Below, piece after piece: positions 32,705 through 41,433 of a DNA stretch of 46,161 bases. The notes under the pieces are model-generated. The model was not told where the DNA came from. It did not search any database and saw only the letters and a list, made by a program, of their open reading frames with translations. How positions within the stretch are numbered: the first letter of the stretch is position 1; each line of letters opens with the position of its first letter. A program made the translations under genes and the position numbers. The DNA comes from a bacterium (GTDB taxonomy: Bacteria > Lernaellota > Lernaellaia > JACKCT01): contig JAIOHV010000045.1 of NCBI GenBank assembly GCA_019912885.1, positions 1 to 46,161 of the forward strand. Reading direction: 5' to 3'.

Positions 32705-34699
32705 ATGTCGACGAACGAGAATCCATCTCCGACGACCTCGCAACTGCTGGAGCTTTACCAGACGCTCTTCCAGGAGCTGCCGATCGGCATCGTCATCCTG
32801 GAGCTTCCGAATCCCGATGACGCCGCCTCGCTTGTCATGCTCGGGTTCAATCCTGCCGGGCGGAAGATCGCGCGCTCCTACGTTCCCGAGGATCTCGAAG
32901 GGAAACGGCTCGCGGACCAATTCCCCAACGTGTTTGAAACCGTGCTGCCCCGGAAGTGCGTCGAGGCGATCCGCACGGGGCGCGCCCTGCAGATCGGCCT
33001 GATTCCCTACCGGCACGCCGGCTCGCCGGAGGGAACCTACGACGCGGCCATCGTTCCGCTTCCCAAAAACCGCGTCGCCGTGATGTTCACCGACGTGAGC
33101 GACCGCATTCAACGCGAGGAAGAAGCGCGCGTCGCGGAATCGCGGTACCGGACGATCTACGAGGCCACCGGCGTCGCGATCTTCGAGGAGGATTTCACCG
33201 ACGTCTTCAAGGAAATCGAGAAGCTCCGCGCGACCGGCGTCATCGACGTCGCGGGGTATTATGAAAAGCACGAGATCGAACTTCGGGATGTCCTTTCACG
33301 GATCCGCGTGCTCGATGTGAACGCCGCCGCGCTCACGCTGTTCGAGGCCGCCTCCAAGGAAGAGCTGCTCGCCTCGCTCGACAAGGTCATGACGCCCGTG
33401 GCCTATCCCTCGCTGCGCGAGCAACTGGCGGCGTTCGCGCGCGGGGAGACGAGCTTTCGCACGCAGGCGCCGCGCGGCACGTTGCGCGAAAATACCGTGG
33501 AGATCATCACCACCGTCACGCTCTACCGCGAGCGCGACAACACCGTCCACGCCGTCGGCAGCATGGTGGACGTCACCGCCAAGGTGCGCGCCGAACGCGA
33601 CCTGTGGCGCAACAACCTGTTCCTCGAGTCGATCATCGAGAACATCCCCGACATGATCTTCATCAAGGACGCCAAGAAGCTGCGTTTCGTGCGTTTCAAC
33701 AAGGCCGGCGAGGAGCTGCTGGGATTCGATCGCCGCGAACTGATCGGCAAGACCGACTTCGACTTCTTTCCCAAGGATCAGGCCGAATTCTTCACGAACA
33801 AGGACCGCCAGGTTCTCCTTGGCGAACGCATTCTCGACATTCCCGAAGAGCCGATCCAGACGCGCCTGAAAGGCGAGCGCTGGCTGCATACCAAGAAGAT
33901 CCCGATCAAGACCGAAACCGGGCGGCCTTTGTTTCTGCTTGGCATCTCGGAGGACATCACCGAACGCAAGATGGCTGACGCCGAATTGCGAAAACGCACC
34001 GAGGAGCTCGCGGCGTCGAACCGCGACCTGGAGCAGTTCGCCTACGCGGCGTCGCACGACATGCAGGAGCCGCTGCGGATGGTCGCAAGCTACACGCAAC
34101 TGCTGGCCCAACGTTACGAGGGGCAGCTCGACGAAAAGGCCGATCAGTACATCCGCTACGCGGTGGACGGCTCCAAACGCATGCAGCAGCTTATCAACGA
34201 CTTGCTGAGTTTCTCTCGCGTCGGAACGCGCGCGCGGCCGCCGGAGCGCGTCAACACATCGGTCGTGGTCGATCGCGCGCTCGAGAATCTGGCCGGCGCG
34301 ATCCAGGAATCGGGTGCCCGAGTGACGCACGACGACCTGCCGGATGTCGTGGCCGATCGCGAGCAACTCGTGCAGCTTTTCCAGAACCTGATCGGCAATG
34401 CGATCAAATTCCGCCGCGACGAGGCGCCGCGCGTGCACGTCGCCGCTTCGCCGGGTGACGGCCACTTCGAATTCACGGTCAAGGACAACGGCATCGGCAT
34501 CGCGGCGGAGCATCTGGAAAAAATCTTCGGCGTGTTCCAGCGCCTGCATAGCCGCGGAGATTATCCGGGCAGCGGCATCGGCCTTGCCATCGCCAAAAAG
34601 ATCGTGGAACGGCATGATGGGAAAATCTGGGTGGAATCGACCCCGGGAGAGGGAACGGCGTTTCATTTCACGCTGCCCGCGCCGGACGCAGAAAGGTAG
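32705..34699 (+). CDS. Cytoplasmic sensor histidine kinase with three PAS domains
   Basis: 664 residues from the ATG at 32705. No membrane span is evident. Three PAS-like modules occupy about 12-140 (P-I-G-I-V-I-L-E), 145-300 and 305-425 (N-I-P-D-M-I-F-I-K-D, ending G-I-S-E-D-I-T-E-R-K). A HisKA dimerisation domain has phospho-accepting His451 in A-S-H-D-M-Q-E-P-L-R-M, followed by HATPase_c with N-x-x-x-N (N-L-I-G-N-A-I-K-F), D-N-G-I-G and G-S-G-I-G-L-A-I. The H-D-M-Q-E-P-L style is that of phytochrome-like kinases. The insert in PAS2 (E-E-D-F-T-D-V-F-K-E-I-E-K-L) is found in PAS kinases of uncertain ligand. The cognate receiver gene follows after 6 bases. Confidence 0.93.
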   Translation: MSTNENPSPTTSQLLELYQTLFQELPIGIVILELPNPDDAASLVMLGFNPAGRKIARSYVPEDLEGKRLADQFPNVFETVLPRKCVEAIRTGRALQIGLIPYRHAGSPEGTYDAAIVPLPKNRVAVMFTDVSDRIQREEEARVAESRYRTIYEATGVAIFEEDFTDVFKEIEKLRATGVIDVAGYYEKHEIELRDVLSRIRVLDVNAAALTLFEAASKEELLASLDKVMTPVAYPSLREQLAAFARGETSFRTQAPRGTLRENTVEIITTVTLYRERDNTVHAVGSMVDVTAKVRAERDLWRNNLFLESIIENIPDMIFIKDAKKLRFVRFNKAGEELLGFDRRELIGKTDFDFFPKDQAEFFTNKDRQVLLGERILDIPEEPIQTRLKGERWLHTKKIPIKTETGRPLFLLGISEDITERKMADAELRKRTEELAASNRDLEQFAYAASHDMQEPLRMVASYTQLLAQRYEGQLDEKADQYIRYAVDGSKRMQQLINDLLSFSRVGTRARPPERVNTSVVVDRALENLAGAIQESGARVTHDDLPDVVADREQLVQLFQNLIGNAIKFRRDEAPRVHVAASPGDGHFEFTVKDNGIGIAAEHLEKIFGVFQRLHSRGDYPGSGIGLAIAKKIVERHDGKIWVESTPGEGTAFHFTLPAPDAER

Positions 34700-34705
34700 G
34701 CCCGC

Positions 34706-35140
34706 ATGGTGAGCGCCCCGATCGAAATCCTGCTTGTCGAGGACAACCCCGCGGACGTGGACCTGACGCGCGAAAGCCTGTCCGCGAGCAAGATCAGCAA
34801 CAATCTCTCCGTCGCGCCGGACGGCGAGGAGGCGCTGAAATTCCTGAATCGCGAGCCGCCCTACGAATACGCGCCGCGGCCGGATCTGATCCTGCTCGAC
34901 CTCAACCTGCCGCGAAAACACGGCAAGGAGGTGCTGGCGGAGATCAAGGGATCGCCGACACTGCACATGATCCCGGTCGTCATCCTCACGTCGTCCGACG
35001 CCGAGGCCGATATCCTCAAGAGCTACGACCTGCACGCCAACTGCTTCATCACCAAGCCCGTTGACCTCCATTCCTTCACGCGCATCGTGCATGCGATTGA
35101 GTCGTTCTGGTTCGCGGTCGTCAAACTCCCTTTCCGATAG
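34706..35140 (+). CDS. Single-domain response regulator (Rcp1/CheY-like)
   Basis: 144 residues, a receiver domain only: acidic pair Glu12-Asp13, phosphoacceptor Asp65 ([10 protein letters not shown]), T-S-S switch near residue 95 and Lys117 in I-T-K-P. The [12 protein letters not shown] style is that of Rcp1-type regulators partnered with phytochrome-like PAS kinases, matching the kinase encoded 6 bases upstream. There is no output domain, so it must act by protein interaction or in a phosphorelay. Confidence 0.95.
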   Translation: MVSAPIEILLVEDNPADVDLTRESLSASKISNNLSVAPDGEEALKFLNREPPYEYAPRPDLILLDLNLPRKHGKEVLAEIKGSPTLHMIPVVILTSSDAEADILKSYDLHANCFITKPVDLHSFTRIVHAIESFWFAVVKLPFR

Positions 35141-35226
35141 ACCGACCGCCGGGGACGCGCGCGCCCCTATCGCCTTGTGCGTCCGAGGGAGCGACGATAC
35201 GATCTTTCAAATGCCAAGGAAGCGGC

Positions 35227-36720
35227 GTGGATTCGAATACGCAATCCAGTTTCGACGCGGGCGCGTTTGCCGGGGCGGTTAACCGATCCGCGAGCGCGAT
35301 GCCCCGGCGTTTTGCCGATGCGTTGCTCGTCGTTCCGCCGACCGGCCTTTATCGTCGTGATGATCGCTGCCAGAACCGCGTCGAAGAACAGACCGTCCGG
35401 GTCGTCCTGCCGCCGCTGGGGCTCGCTTACGCCGCCGCGTTTCTGCGCGAGGCGGGCGTTTCCGTGCGCCTTCGGGATTTCCCCGCCGAGCGGGGCGGGT
35501 GGGCCGATTTTCTCGACGAGCTGACGGCGCCGGTCGATCTGCTCGTCGTCCAGGCTTCGGCGCCCACGATCGCAGGCGACTATCGCGCGTTCGTGTTGGC
35601 CCGCGAGCGGCATCCCGCGATCGCGACGCTGGCGCTGACATCCATCTTCGCCGAAAACGCCGCGTCATTTCTTGAGGCGCACCCCGCCGTGGACGCCGTC
35701 CTGCGCAGCGAGGCGGATCGCGGACTGTTTGACCTCGGAAGCGGCGTCGATCCGGCCGACATCCACGGCCTGGCCTTTCGGCGGGATAGCGAGATCCGCG
35801 TCAACCCGTTGCGCCGGGAGCGGATCGATTTCTCGTGCCATCCGCCGCCGGCGCGCGATCTGTTCCGAAACGATCTCTACCGTTCGCCTCTCAGCGGCCG
35901 ACGGATGACGATCGTCGAGACGAGCCGCGGTTGCCCGTTCAAGTGCGTGTTTTGCCCGGCGCACACCTTGTCCGGAGGTCGCCTTCAGCAACGTCCCGTG
36001 GAGGCCGTACTCGACGAAATCGCTTCCTGCGTCCGGGACTTCGGCATTCGCGAGTTTCTTTTCGAGGCCGACACATTCACCTTGGACCGGCCGTGGGTGA
36101 TGAACTTTTCGCGGCGGATCCGGGAATCCGGTCTTGATATCGCCTGGGCGGCAAGCACGCGTCTTGATTCTGTCGACGAAGGGATGTTGCGCGCGATGAA
36201 AGACGCCGGCTGTTATTCGCTTGGTTTCGGCATTGAAAGCGGTAACGACGAGCATCTGCGCCGTATGCAGAAAAACCTCAGCGCCGCGCAGGTCCGGGCG
36301 GGCATCGCGCTTTGCAAACGCGTCGGCATTCGCACGCACGCGTTTTTCGTCATCGGCCTGCCGTGGGACACGAAGGAGTCGATCGCGGATACCTTCCGCT
36401 TCGCGCGCGAACTCCGTCCGGATTTCACCGACTTCAACATCGCGTTTCCCATTCCGAATACCGAGTTTCGCGACCAGGCGATCGACGAGGGCCTTGTCGA
36501 ATCGGCGATCAGCGATCGGGGATACTCCGACTCGCCCGTTCGCACGCGAACGCTCTCGCACGCCGATCTCGTCAGGATGCGGCGCTCGATGCTTCTGTCA
36601 ATGTACCTGCGCCCAGGCTACGTGTGGCGGACGCTTCGTCGCGAGGCGACCTCGCCCGCGCGACTGGGGCGCGTGTTCGCGGCGGGCGCGCGGCGTCTCG
36701 CGCAGCTCGTCTCGATATGA
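35227..36720 (+). CDS. B12-binding-domain radical SAM protein
   Basis: 497 residues from the GTG at 35227, preceded by AAGGA. The N-terminal part (about 30-200) has the cobalamin-binding/Rossmann style of class B radical SAM proteins (L-L-V-V-P-P-T-G, P-P-L-G-L-A-Y-A-A-A-F-L-R-E-A-G), followed by the cluster motif G-C236-P-F-K-C240-V-F-C243 and a radical SAM barrel with F-E-A-D-T-F and G-I-E-S-G-N-D. Family members (BchE-like and hopanoid or lipid methyltransferases) catalyse methylation or ring chemistry on lipids, peptides or natural products. The substrate is unknown. A NodB-type deacetylase is convergent 5 bases beyond the stop. Confidence 0.9.
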   Translation: MDSNTQSSFDAGAFAGAVNRSASAMPRRFADALLVVPPTGLYRRDDRCQNRVEEQTVRVVLPPLGLAYAAAFLREAGVSVRLRDFPAERGGWADFLDELTAPVDLLVVQASAPTIAGDYRAFVLARERHPAIATLALTSIFAENAASFLEAHPAVDAVLRSEADRGLFDLGSGVDPADIHGLAFRRDSEIRVNPLRRERIDFSCHPPPARDLFRNDLYRSPLSGRRMTIVETSRGCPFKCVFCPAHTLSGGRLQQRPVEAVLDEIASCVRDFGIREFLFEADTFTLDRPWVMNFSRRIRESGLDIAWAASTRLDSVDEGMLRAMKDAGCYSLGFGIESGNDEHLRRMQKNLSAAQVRAGIALCKRVGIRTHAFFVIGLPWDTKESIADTFRFARELRPDFTDFNIAFPIPNTEFRDQAIDEGLVESAISDRGYSDSPVRTRTLSHADLVRMRRSMLLSMYLRPGYVWRTLRREATSPARLGRVFAAGARRLAQLVSI

Positions 36721-36725
36721 CCGCC

Positions 36726-37586
36726 TTATCGAGCCAGGTCCAGCCGCCTTCGGTCGATCCAGTCCTCCGTCACCGCGCTTGCATACCGGGTTCGCACTGT
36801 TTCGATCAGGCGCGTAAGAAAGCGCGACTTGGCGGCGACCGAAATGAAACCGTTGGCGTAAAAACGCATGTCCGGAGTCTGGTGCGCGATTGCAGGCTCG
36901 GCGAAATCGGTCAGGTGAAACAGCAGCGTCATGCTCGACGCGCGCCGGGCGAACCAGGCGAATGAGCGATCAAAGTAGGCGCGCGAAAGATAAAAAGCAT
37001 AGCAGGGGTGAAATGGCGGCAGAAACGACCCGACGCGCGGAAGCGGGAATTCGATGAAATCCACACCCTCAAAAGGTTCGAACGGAACGTACGACACATG
37101 CGCGAATCCCATCCGCCGGCAAAACCGCTTGTTCGCGAACATCGACGAGTCATAGTCGTAACCCGCGTCCCGCACGATTTCCAGCGACTCGCGGTCGAGG
37201 GAGTAGCCCGGAAAACGAAATCCGCGCACGGGGACGCCGAGCGCATCCTCGATGCGCGCCCTGGACCCCGCGATCTCCTCTCGCCTGTCCCGCATGGCCA
37301 GGCCGGCCAGCAGCGCATGGTTCATGCTGTGGCTCGCGATGCGATGTCCGGCGTCGCGCGCCTGCTCGATCACACGGCGCTTGAACGGATCGCCGAGATC
37401 CCGCGCGACGATGAAAAACGTGGCGGTGATATTCCGGGAGGCGAAAAACTCAATCGCGCCGGTGATTCCGGTTTCGAAAAACCGGTCGCATTCCGGCGGG
37501 CGGTGACGCCGCCGGAACTCGTAGATCGACTCCAGGCTGTCGACATCGACATGACACCAGAACGGGCGATCGTCGGTGACGGTCAC
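36726..37586 (-). CDS. Polysaccharide deacetylase (NodB/CE4 family)
   Basis: 286 residues; the GTG at 37586 overlaps the TGA stop of the upstream short frame (GTGA). NodB motifs: motif 1 as H-V-D14-V-D16 with the metal-binding Asp, motif 2 as H86-S-M-N-H90, and motif 3 as R124-F-P-G-Y-S. No signal peptide is present, so the enzyme is predicted cytoplasmic, as in subfamilies that deacetylate sugar- or lipid-linked intermediates. Translational coupling to the fragment upstream implies it was once part of a longer operon. Confidence 0.9.
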   Translation of the reverse strand: MTVTDDRPFWCHVDVDSLESIYEFRRRHRPPECDRFFETGITGAIEFFASRNITATFFIVARDLGDPFKRRVIEQARDAGHRIASHSMNHALLAGLAMRDRREEIAGSRARIEDALGVPVRGFRFPGYSLDRESLEIVRDAGYDYDSSMFANKRFCRRMGFAHVSYVPFEPFEGVDFIEFPLPRVGSFLPPFHPCYAFYLSRAYFDRSFAWFARRASSMTLLFHLTDFAEPAIAHQTPDMRFYANGFISVAAKSRFLTRLIETVRTRYASAVTEDWIDRRRLDLAR

Positions 37587-37753
37587 TCGAAACGGACGGC
37601 GCCGGGTGACGTTGGCGGCGCGGCGGGCCGCCGACGTTGCACACCGAACCCCAGACGGCGAAAGACCTCGCCCATCGGAATCTCCGCGTGTGTCCGCCCG
37701 GATGTGCCCGGTGCGTGCATGGGGGGCGGCTGGACCAGAAGCAATCGCTTCAT
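37583..37753 (-). pseudogene. N-terminal remnant of a B12-binding radical SAM-type protein
   Basis: A 56-residue frame beginning M-K-R-L-L-L-V-Q-P-P-P-M-H and continuing T-S-G-R-T-H-A-E-I-P-M-G-E, the usual opening of B12-binding radical SAM enzymes (compare the opening of the gene at 35227). The frame then turns Arg/Pro-rich and stops, overlapping the deacetylase start as GTGA. I read it as a truncated or frameshifted gene remnant; a genuine short peptide is possible. Confidence 0.45.
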
Positions 37754-37944
37754 AAGCATGGTCTCTCGCGGTAAGGGCCCCAGCCCTGGCCGGCGCCGAA
37801 CCGGTCGCAAAACGAAATAAGACGGGTAAGCGGATTAAATCACCCGTCGCGGAAAACGGTCAAGCAAGGCAGCTCCATCGCATTTCGGCGAGGGTCGCGA
37901 CCACGTCTCCGATGGAGCCTCGCAACGCGCGCCATGCGACCGGC

Positions 37945-39462
37945 TCATGGCGGAGGCGCTGTTGTGGATTTTTCGAGGCGTTCGAGAAGGGGCTTGAAAT
38001 CAAGGCGCCACGCGCCGGTCAGGTCGGCAAGCTCGATCCAGCCGCCCGGCCCGATGGCGATTCCATTGCTGCGAAAATATTGCCCGGGCAAGCCGATCTT
38101 CGCGCGTTCGACCACCTCCCGGGTATCGAGATCAAGGACGGTGACGATGCCGGCGTGGTAATGGCCGACGAAAAGCAGGCGATGTTCACGGTCGATGGCG
38201 AGTTTGCGCGCCCCGCCGCCGACACGCACGCGATCGACGATGCGAAGATCCCGATCGAAGACCGCCATGTCGCGAGACGCCGGCAGGGCAAGCCAGACCA
38301 GACCCGTGATTTCGTCCACCGCGATGTCCTGCGTCAGGAGGCCGACGTACTGCTGCGCGAGCACGATCTGTCGCTCGGCGGATACGACGCCCACGTACCC
38401 CCCCAGAATCAGCGTGGAATAATAAACGCGATCGTCGCCAGGCGCGTGACCGACGCCGTACACGAGCCAGGGAAGCCCGATCATTCGCCAGGTATCGTCC
38501 GCCAGATTGTACGTGACCAGTTGACCCCCTTCACAAGTCATGAAGATGCGCCGGCCCGGCTCGTCAACGGTGAGCGTCATCGGCGTCTGGCATCCGGGCT
38601 CCGGGACGTGGTCGGTCGCCTCGCCGTATCGAAATATCGTCAGCCTCGGCTCGTCGTTCTCGGATGCGCTGTTGGCGATGTAAATAGTCTGGCCGTCCGA
38701 GCCGAGCTCGGCGTTTTCCGCCGGAGTCATGTCCCCGCGTTTCGTCCAGGACCGTCCGTCGAAATAGACCGGATGCCGACTGTCGCGGCGCAGCACGAGC
38801 GTCTCGCCGGACCTGGTGACGACGAAGTCGTAGCACGCGATCCCGGAAATTTTCTGGGGATTGGCGTCGACCGCCGCGGCGCGCAGAAGGGCGCGGTCCG
38901 CGATCGGGGAAAACAGCCCGAACACCACCAGCGGAACGACAAACGCACGCCGGGCGACGCGATGATGAACGATGGTCGCCATGCCGGCGAACCACGCCAA
39001 TCCGAATACGAGCGCCGCCCACGCGAACCACGCGCAAGCCAGGAACCAGAGTCCCAGGCCGAGCGTCGAGAACGTCAGGACCAGAACGTTGTCGACGGCA
39101 CGAAAAAAGCCGGCCGCAACCATGCGCGGCAGAAAGGTCGCGACGACGACAAACAGCAACAGCGCGGCCATGATCACGATCCGGGCGACCGCGGCGTCGA
39201 TCGGGCCGATCGAGGGGATATTGTTGAAAACCGCACCGAAGAACATGCCCGAAATCATCGGCGGAATCACCATCAACGTGTCGAGCACGTACAAGGTATG
39301 CCGTTTCCCGAGTAAGAAATCCTCGATGATGACAAGACCGGGCATCGCGGCCAGCGCGACGCTGAACGCGAACAACACGCGGTGCGTTTTCGCGAGTCTC
39401 GCGACGATGCTCGTGAAGGAGCGGCGCAATACACATCCTCGCGTCGGATCACCGGCAAACAA
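37945..39462 (-). CDS. Membrane protein with C-terminal beta-propeller-like domain
   Basis: 505 residues if translation starts at the TTG at 39462; later starts are possible because no clear ribosome site is seen there. The N-terminal half (about 28-205) has several hydrophobic helices (P-P-M-I-S-G-M-F-F-G-A-V, then A-R-I-V-I-M-A-A-L-L-L-F-V-V-V). The C-terminal half (about 210-490) is built of repeats like G-Q-T-I-Y-I-A-N-S, R-R-I-F-M-T-C-E-G-G, H-R-L-L-F-V-G-H-Y-H-A-G-I and V-T-V-L-D-L-D-T, the YncE/NHL-type propeller pattern. Likely a membrane-anchored binding domain exposed outside the membrane. No enzyme motif is recognised. Confidence 0.8.
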   Translation of the reverse strand: MFAGDPTRGCVLRRSFTSIVARLAKTHRVLFAFSVALAAMPGLVIIEDFLLGKRHTLYVLDTLMVIPPMISGMFFGAVFNNIPSIGPIDAAVARIVIMAALLLFVVVATFLPRMVAAGFFRAVDNVLVLTFSTLGLGLWFLACAWFAWAALVFGLAWFAGMATIVHHRVARRAFVVPLVVFGLFSPIADRALLRAAAVDANPQKISGIACYDFVVTRSGETLVLRRDSRHPVYFDGRSWTKRGDMTPAENAELGSDGQTIYIANSASENDEPRLTIFRYGEATDHVPEPGCQTPMTLTVDEPGRRIFMTCEGGQLVTYNLADDTWRMIGLPWLVYGVGHAPGDDRVYYSTLILGGYVGVVSAERQIVLAQQYVGLLTQDIAVDEITGLVWLALPASRDMAVFDRDLRIVDRVRVGGGARKLAIDREHRLLFVGHYHAGIVTVLDLDTREVVERAKIGLPGQYFRSNGIAIGPGGWIELADLTGAWRLDFKPLLERLEKSTTAPPP

Positions 39463-39562
39463 TGGCGAAACGGAAGGCTATCACAATCCGTACGGCGATC
39501 GTAGAAAAGCGCTTCTCCTCGCCGATTGCTTCGCCGCGCGCCACGAACCAGAATGCCGCGCC

Positions 39563-40648
39563 ATGAGTTACCGCATTTTCTGGCCGATCCTCGCGATGCT
39601 GCCGCCGGAAACCGCGCACGGGATCGCCGTCGCGGCGTTGCGAGTCGCGTCGGCGGTCCCCGGCGCGCGAGGGCTCCTTGCGTCGGGCGCGCCGACCGAG
39701 GCGCTTGCCGTCGATACGCTGCGGCTGCACTTCCCGACACCCGTCGGTCTGGCAGCAGGTTTCGACAAGGCCGCGAGCGCGTATGGCCCCTTGGCGCGTC
39801 TGGGGTTTGGATTTGTCGAGGTCGGTACCGTCACTGCGCTGGCGCAGCCGGGCAATCCCCGGCCGCGCCTGTTTCGCCTCCCCGCGGATCGCGCGCTCGT
39901 CAACCGCATGGGCTTCAACAACCCCGGCGCCGCGGCCGTCGGGAAACGATTCGCACGCCGCGGCGCGGGCGTGGTCGGCATCAACATCGGCAAATCGAAG
40001 GCGACGCCGCCCGAGCGCGCGGCGGAGGATTACGCCGCGAGCACGCGTCTTTTGGCGCCGCACGCGGACTATCTGGTCGTCAACGTCAGCTCGCCGAACA
40101 CGCCCGGCCTGCGCGATCTGCAGGCGATCGACGCGCTGCGGGAGATCATGACCGCCGTGCGCAAGGCGGCCGGCGAAGCGCGTCCGGGCGAGAGGTCGCG
40201 ATTGCCGCTGCTCGTCAAGATCGCGCCGGATCTGACCGACGAGGACGTGGAGGCGGTCGGACGATTCGCGCTCGACTTTCCGCTCGACGGGCTGATCGCG
40301 ACGAATACGACGATCGCGCGCGGCGGGCTCGCGACACCGGCCGAGCGCGTCGCGAAATGCGGAGCGGGCGGGCTGTCCGGCCCGCCGCTGGCCTCGCGTT
40401 CGATGCAGGTGCTTCGAATCCTGCGCCGCGTGGTGGGCGACAAGGTCACACTCGTGGCCTCCGGCGGCATCGAAACGGGGCGCGACGCCTTCGAGCGCAT
40501 CCTTGCCGGCGCGTCGCTCGTGCAGATTTATACGAGTTTCGTCTACGCCGGCCCGCGCGCGCCGGTGCGCATCGCGAACGAACTTCTCGCCGCGGCTCGC
40601 GACGCGGGATACGACCGCGTCGCCGACGCCATCGGCAAGGGCGCGTAG
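39563..40648 (+). CDS. pyrD: Dihydroorotate dehydrogenase (quinone), class 2
   Basis: 361 residues, the normal length of class 2 enzymes. Motifs: N-terminal helix for membrane and quinone docking (Y-R-I-F-W-P-I-L), G-L-A-A-G-F-D-K-A-A (FMN site), N-R-M-G-F-N-N-P-G-A, N-V-S-S-P-N-T-P-G-L-R with the catalytic Ser, V-K-I-A-P-D-L-T, T-N-T-T-I and G-G-I. It oxidises dihydroorotate to orotate and reduces membrane quinone in pyrimidine synthesis. The ATG at 39563 gives the family N-terminus; the longer upstream frame is a shadow of the divergent membrane gene. Confidence 0.96.
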   Translation: MSYRIFWPILAMLPPETAHGIAVAALRVASAVPGARGLLASGAPTEALAVDTLRLHFPTPVGLAAGFDKAASAYGPLARLGFGFVEVGTVTALAQPGNPRPRLFRLPADRALVNRMGFNNPGAAAVGKRFARRGAGVVGINIGKSKATPPERAAEDYAASTRLLAPHADYLVVNVSSPNTPGLRDLQAIDALREIMTAVRKAAGEARPGERSRLPLLVKIAPDLTDEDVEAVGRFALDFPLDGLIATNTTIARGGLATPAERVAKCGAGGLSGPPLASRSMQVLRILRRVVGDKVTLVASGGIETGRDAFERILAGASLVQIYTSFVYAGPRAPVRIANELLAAARDAGYDRVADAIGKGA

Positions 40649-40665
40649 CGGATCGTCCCCGCAAT

Positions 40666-40698
40666 CAAAAAAAGGCCGTCGCGGCTCGCGACGACCTT
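40666..40698 (-). terminator. Intrinsic terminator of the HTH-PilZ gene
   Basis: On the minus strand AAGGTCGTCGCG...CGCGACGGCCTT forms a hairpin with one mismatch, followed by a run of seven T. It lies between the two convergent genes and may also slow readthrough from pyrD. Confidence 0.8.
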
Positions 40699-40736
40699 TC
40701 CGTCATTCCGTGTCTGTCGGCCTTCCGGCGTCGTCG

Positions 40737-41324
40737 TCAGTTTTCCGGTGTGTCGACCAGAACCGATTTCAACCGGCCGCGCTCGAGCTGCGGAATCTCG
40801 TCGAATTTGAGCCCGAGCGAGAGTCCGGCGTCGCCGCTGTGCAAGTGAACAATGTTGCCCGAAAGGTTCGAGCCTTGAAGCGGGCCGTCGTCGAACGCAA
40901 GCGTCAGGCGATACGCCTTGGTCGGAATCGAAAGCGTCGCGCTGCCGTGCATCATGATGCGGGCGCCGCCGTACGACAGATCCGCCAACTCGCCCTGGTA
41001 CGGGCCGTACTGCGTGCCGTTGGCGATCGTAAACCGCAACGGCGACTTGAAACGCAGGCGCTCGTGCGAGCGGCGCATCGGCGTTTCCCGCTCGAGCAGA
41101 TCCATCGGGATCGACTGTTCGATCATGAAGGTGCGCAAGCTGTTGATGGGAATGCGGCGGTCATTGCTGAACGGAAGGCGAAATCCCTTGATGATGCCTT
41201 CGTCAAACCACCGGATCACGGTATTAATGTTGATATCGAGCAATCGCGCGACTTCGCCGGTCGTAAACACCTTTTTGCCCGAAATCGCTTTCACGGAATG
41301 GCCATCCTTTTTTCGGGGACTCAT
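40737..41324 (-). CDS. HTH (MerR/excisionase-like) and PilZ fusion, probable c-di-GMP-responsive regulator
   Basis: 195 residues. The N-terminal part (about 17-75) is a winged HTH of the excisionase/MerR-like type: F-T-T-G-E-V-A-R-L-L-D-I-N-I-N-T-V-I-R-W-F-D-E-G-I-I-K-G-F. The C-terminal part (about 83-190) is a PilZ domain with both c-di-GMP motifs intact, R85-x3-R89 and D115-L-S117-Y-G-G120. This combination would let cyclic di-GMP control DNA binding directly. The start at 41324 fits the family, and a strong terminator follows the gene. Targets are unknown. Confidence 0.9.
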   Translation of the reverse strand: MSPRKKDGHSVKAISGKKVFTTGEVARLLDININTVIRWFDEGIIKGFRLPFSNDRRIPINSLRTFMIEQSIPMDLLERETPMRRSHERLRFKSPLRFTIANGTQYGPYQGELADLSYGGARIMMHGSATLSIPTKAYRLTLAFDDGPLQGSNLSGNIVHLHSGDAGLSLGLKFDEIPQLERGRLKSVLVDTPEN

Positions 41325-41433
41325 GGGGCGCCACCTTCTTTATTTTGAAAAATTCCGCTTATCCAAAAAATGCACGCCTATTGACTAACCTAAACCGATC
41401 CCTTTTCGCAAGGTCTAAAATCGTCAAAAGTCA

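Noticed and set aside
37872-37918. Inverted repeat GCTCCATCG/CGATGGAGC as a terminator
   Set aside because: The loop is about 29 bases and no T-run follows on either strand; probably chance or a weak structure.
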